Of a DNA stretch of 23,080 nt, positions 21,338 to 23,080 are shown one piece after another. The notes beneath the pieces were generated by a model. That model was not told the origin of the DNA and did not search any database. It saw only the letters and a list, made by a program, of their open reading frames with translations. The translations under genes were made by a program, and so were the position numbers. This stretch comes from JAUJOE01 sp038252945 (lineage in GTDB: Bacteria; Actinomycetota; Actinomycetes; Propionibacteriales; Nocardioidaceae). Each line of letters starts with the position of its first letter. Position 1 is the stretch's first letter. The stretch is taken from positions 1 through 23,080 of the forward strand of contig JBBSHN010000027.1 of assembly GCA_038252945.1 (NCBI GenBank), read 5' to 3'.

Positions 21338-22258
21338 ATGAGCGTCAGTAGCCTCACTCTGTGCAGCGGCGATGAAATGATCCCGGTCATGGCTACCTTC
21401 TCTGCGGTTGACGGAACGCTGCTCGCTTACCACGTCCTGGGGCGGGGTGCGCCAGTGATCTGTCTGCCGGGTGGTCCGATGCAGGACCCGGTGTATCTCG
21501 GGGACCTTGGCGGGCTTCCGCGGTGGTTTCAGGTGATCAAGCTGGATCTTCGGGGGACGGGTGAGTCGCAGACACCCGCCGAAACCGGCTCCTACCGCTG
21601 TGATCGCCTCGTGGAGGATGTCGAGGCGCTCCGGGAGCATCTTGGTCTCGATCGGATCGACCTACTGGGGCACTCCGCAGGGACAAACCTTGCCGTGTCG
21701 TATGCGATTCAGTACCCCGCGCGCATCGACAAGCTGCTGTTGATCAACCCCAGCACCTTGGCCGTTGGTCTCATCGCTACGAGCCAGATGCGACGGGAGG
21801 TCGTACACCGGCGCGTGGGCGAACCTTGGTTCGCATCAGCGTCCGAAGCCTTCGAGAGGATCGCGGCCGATGAGGCCGGCGACGACGATTGGGAGGCCAT
21901 CGCACCGCTCACGTACGGCCGGTGGGACGCCGCCGCGAGGGCGCATCACGAGCAACAGGACAGCCAGCGGAATGACGAAGCGGCGAAAGTTTTCAGTGCC
22001 GAGGGCGCCTACGACCCAGAGACGACCCGCCGAGCTCTGGCGACCTTGCGCGCGCCCGTGCTCCTCGTGGCCGGCGAACTCGACGTCGCCGCCCCTCCGC
22101 GCATAGTGATGGAGTTCGCGGCGCTCTTTGCGAACGCCACGCTCGTCACCGAACCGGGAGGCGGCCATTTCCCCTGGCTTGACGACCCGAGCTGGTTCAC
22201 GGCGACACTCGCCACCTTTCTCAGGGGCGACGCCGCTGTCCCGCTCCGGTCGAACTAG
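21338..22258 (+). CDS. Alpha/beta hydrolase (proline iminopeptidase-like)
   Basis: An alpha/beta-hydrolase-fold protein of about 306 aa. LAYHVLGRGAPVICLPGGPMQDPVYL holds the oxyanion loop, LDLRGTGES is the usual strand, DLLGHSAGTNLAV contains the nucleophile elbow (GHSAG), LLVAGELDVAAPP the acid Asp, and GGGHFPWLDDP the His. This is the complete triad. The PGGP loop and RGTGES resemble proline iminopeptidases (family S33), but the substrate is not fixed by sequence. The start is uncertain: ATG 21338 has GAGG six bases upstream, while conserved sequence begins at ATG 21389. It lies 26 bases after the CPBP gene and may be co-transcribed with it. A hairpin follows the stop immediately. Confidence 0.85.
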   Translation: MSVSSLTLCSGDEMIPVMATFSAVDGTLLAYHVLGRGAPVICLPGGPMQDPVYLGDLGGLPRWFQVIKLDLRGTGESQTPAETGSYRCDRLVEDVEALREHLGLDRIDLLGHSAGTNLAVSYAIQYPARIDKLLLINPSTLAVGLIATSQMRREVVHRRVGEPWFASASEAFERIAADEAGDDDWEAIAPLTYGRWDAAARAHHEQQDSQRNDEAAKVFSAEGAYDPETTRRALATLRAPVLLVAGELDVAAPPRIVMEFAALFANATLVTEPGGGHFPWLDDPSWFTATLATFLRGDAAVPLRSN

Positions 22259-22276
22259 GGGGAGTGGGCACTCCCC
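22259..22276. terminator. Hairpin directly after the hydrolase stop codon
   Basis: GGGGAGTG (22259-22266) pairs perfectly with CACTCCCC (22269-22276), with a tight turn that in practice gives a 7-bp stem and a 4-base loop. It starts one base after the TAG of the hydrolase gene. No T-run follows, which is typical for high-GC terminators, and it may serve the MFS remnant on the other strand too. Confidence 0.55.
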
Positions 22277-22282
22277 GCAGCT

Positions 22283-22426
22283 TCAGGTGGTCGACACTGC
22301 GGTCCGGCGCTCTAGAGCCGAGCTGAAAAGTAGTTCGACAAAGTAGCCGAGCCGGTTCGCCAGCTGGCCGGCCCAAAGAAACCAGAAGGCGCGGGGGAAC
22401 CGGCTGAAGTTGTCACGGAGCCGCAC
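22283..22426 (-). pseudogene. Truncated N-terminus of an MFS transporter
   Basis: From GTG 22426 (GGAG eight bases upstream) a 47-codon frame reads VRLRDNFSRFPRAFWFLWAG and QLANRLGYFV, a sequence typical of the N-terminal cytoplasmic lead-in and first helix of major facilitator transporters, where it would normally continue through 12 helices. Here it breaks off after GYFV into ELLFSSALERRTAVSTT and a stop. About 350 residues are missing, and the next gene begins straight after. It is a remnant, either of a deletion or of a larger rearrangement that brought the hydrolase and nickel-permease genes together. The larger open frame that continues upstream to 22744 has no recognisable content. Confidence 0.65.
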
Positions 22427-22597
22427 GCTCAGCGCTCCGCGCACTGTTGGCGGACGACGAAGAAACGGGAGCAAAGACGCCCGGCTAGGCGCTTGCTCGA
22501 AGTGCGGCTCATCAAACCCTCGTCGCCGGCCACATCGGAACGCTAGGCCAGCGGCCGACAACCAGGGAAGTGGACCTCTGCCTGTTGGCGCTTGTTC

Positions 22598-22614
22598 TTG
22601 CAAGCTAGTTGCAA
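22598..22614. promoter_or_regulatory. Nur-type nickel-responsive operator
   Basis: TTGCAA-GCTAG-TTGCAA is a perfect match to the Nur box described for the nickel-responsive Fur homologue of Streptomyces coelicolor (tTGCaa-n5-ttGCAA). It lies 81 bp before a nickel/cobalt permease gene, and its second half-site coincides with the predicted -35. Nickel-bound Nur would block transcription when nickel is plentiful. This is sequence and context only; no nur gene is in the window. Confidence 0.75.
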
Positions 22615-22638
22615 CTGCGAGAATGTCGCGTCTAAGGT
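22609..22638 (+). promoter_or_regulatory. Promoter of the nickel permease transcript
   Basis: TTGCAA (22609-22614) as -35, an 18-bp spacer, and TAAGGT (22633-22638, TANNNT) as -10, followed by six bases and the ATG at 22645. The -35 is the right half of the Nur box. The predicted transcript begins at the first base of the leader ORF. Confidence 0.55.
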
Positions 22639-22644
22639 GGTCGC

Positions 22645-22698
22645 ATGGCAGCGAGGGCGACCCGGCTTGGCCGGGGGTCAGCCGTGCGTGTCTCATGA
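22645..22698 (+). CDS. 17-codon leader ORF overlapping the nickel permease start
   Basis: ATG 22645 opens a frame coding for MAARATRLGRGSAVRVS and ending at TGA 22696-22698, which overlaps the permease ATG (22695-22697) as ATGA. The permease has no close ribosome-binding site, so translation by termination-reinitiation from this leader is plausible. AAGGTGG upstream could also be read as a ribosome-binding site, but its 4-base spacing is short, and the TANNNT-6-ATG spacing suggests a leaderless start instead. The peptide is short and very basic, and is probably not functional as a protein. Confidence 0.5.
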   Translation: MAARATRLGRGSAVRVS

Positions 22699-23080
22699 CC
22701 GGGCAACAGAAAGTCTCCGTGGCTGGCATGGCGGCCGTGGTCATCGCTCTTCACGTCCTCGGTTGGGGCACCCTTCTGGCATTTGTGGCGCCGGAGCACT
22801 ATCGCGTCGGTGCTAGCGGAGCCTTCGGGGTTGGGCTCGGTCTGACGGCGTACACCCTCGGCATGCGGCATGCTTTCGACGCAGACCACATCGCCGCCAT
22901 CGACAACACGACACGGAAATTGCTCGCGGACGGTAAGCAGCCGGTCTCCGTTGGCTTCTGGTTCTCGCTCGGGCACTCCACCGTCGTCTTCGGTTTGTGC
23001 GCACTTCTTGCCGTCGGAGTGCGCTCTCTGGCGGGACAGGTCCACGACGGGGTATCGAGCCTGCACACCGTGACTGGACT
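22695..23080 (+). CDS. nicT: Nickel/cobalt permease (HoxN/HupN/NixA family), 5' part
   Basis: The first 128 codons of a NiCoT-family secondary transporter that imports Ni2+ and/or Co2+; the gene runs off the window. The family signature in the second helix, GMRHAFDADHIAAIDNTTRKL, contains the metal-binding H59-x4-D64-H65 pattern, and FWFSLGHSTVVF (about 88-99) is the next conserved motif. Two hydrophobic segments are visible before these (about 10-32 and 40-56). ATG 22695 is the only in-frame start before the conserved part without a nearby stop, and it overlaps the leader ORF. The Nur box upstream indicates nickel-dependent repression, so nickel is the likelier substrate. Confidence 0.93.
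   Translation, partial: MTGQQKVSVAGMAAVVIALHVLGWGTLLAFVAPEHYRVGASGAFGVGLGLTAYTLGMRHAFDADHIAAIDNTTRKLLADGKQPVSVGFWFSLGHSTVVFGLCALLAVGVRSLAGQVHDGVSSLHTVTG

Noticed and set aside
22427..22744. N-terminal 106 codons of the open frame leading into the MFS remnant on the - strand
   Set aside because: No membrane segments or family motifs; it runs antisense through the Nur box, the leader ORF and the permease start, and GTG 22426 with GGAG upstream is a better start for the MFS-like part.

Overview
The window reads as a piece of a high-GC actinobacterial (Actinomycetota) chromosome. The grounds are the strong GC bias, frequent GTG starts, a moeA-like (Glp) / moaC / mog / acetyltransferase / GlpR cluster, a UDPGP-type uridylyltransferase next to a 5-formyl-THF cyclo-ligase, a MerR-DICT regulator, and many starts that look leaderless. 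I cannot name the genus from sequence alone.

Layout. 1-72: 3' end of an unknown gene. 146-1675 (-): secreted lytic transglycosylase with a Thr/Pro-rich linker. 1776-4441 (+): two overlapping M16 peptidase subunits with complementary active-site halves. 4481-8689 (-): sugar-nucleotide genes, namely phosphoglucomutase, mannose-1-phosphate guanylyltransferase and a UDP-GlcNAc 2-epimerase with an insertion. 8738-9796 (-): SAF-domain membrane protein and FmdB-type zinc ribbon. 9969-10832 (+): secreted orphan protein. 10982-11560 (-) and 11613-13004 (+): divergent 5-FCL and UTP-glucose-1-phosphate uridylyltransferase. 13088-16916 (+): Glp, MoaC, Mog, RimJ-like acetyltransferase (probable CTG start) and GlpR. 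17020-17095: tRNA-Ala(CGC). 17134-17568: internally deleted SpoU-type rRNA methyltransferase. 17547-18446 (-): MerR-DICT regulator, divergent from a four-gene operon (18519-21311) of a small protein, an FHA-like protein, a Rossmann-fold NAD(P)-binding protein and a CPBP-family membrane protein. 21338-22258: alpha/beta hydrolase. 22283-22426 (-): remnant of an MFS transporter. 22598-23080: Nur-type operator, leader ORF and the start of a nickel/cobalt permease.

How the genes work together. Pgm (Glc-6-P/Glc-1-P), the uridylyltransferase (UDP-Glc), ManC (GDP-Man) and the epimerase (ManNAc-type sugar nucleotides) supply envelope polysaccharide precursors; the transglycosylase and Glp/GlpR act on cell wall and division. 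MoaC and Mog make molybdenum cofactor.

The strongest unexpected signals are these: (1) seven gene starts with TANNNT exactly 6 nt upstream of ATG/GTG, plus one near match, which is a leaderless-transcript architecture; (2) a perfect TTGCAA-N5-TTGCAA Nur-like box placed on the -35 of a nickel permease promoter whose predicted transcript begins with a 17-codon leader ORF overlapping the permease start; (3) a MerR-DICT-controlled candidate module in which both the FHA domain and the CPBP protease lack key residues, the best candidate here for an undescribed system; (4) two decayed genes, SpoU and MFS. No CRISPR, insertion sequence, phage or rRNA gene was seen. The only stretch of more than 300 bases without an intact gene (22259-22644) holds a hairpin, the MFS remnant and the Nur box.
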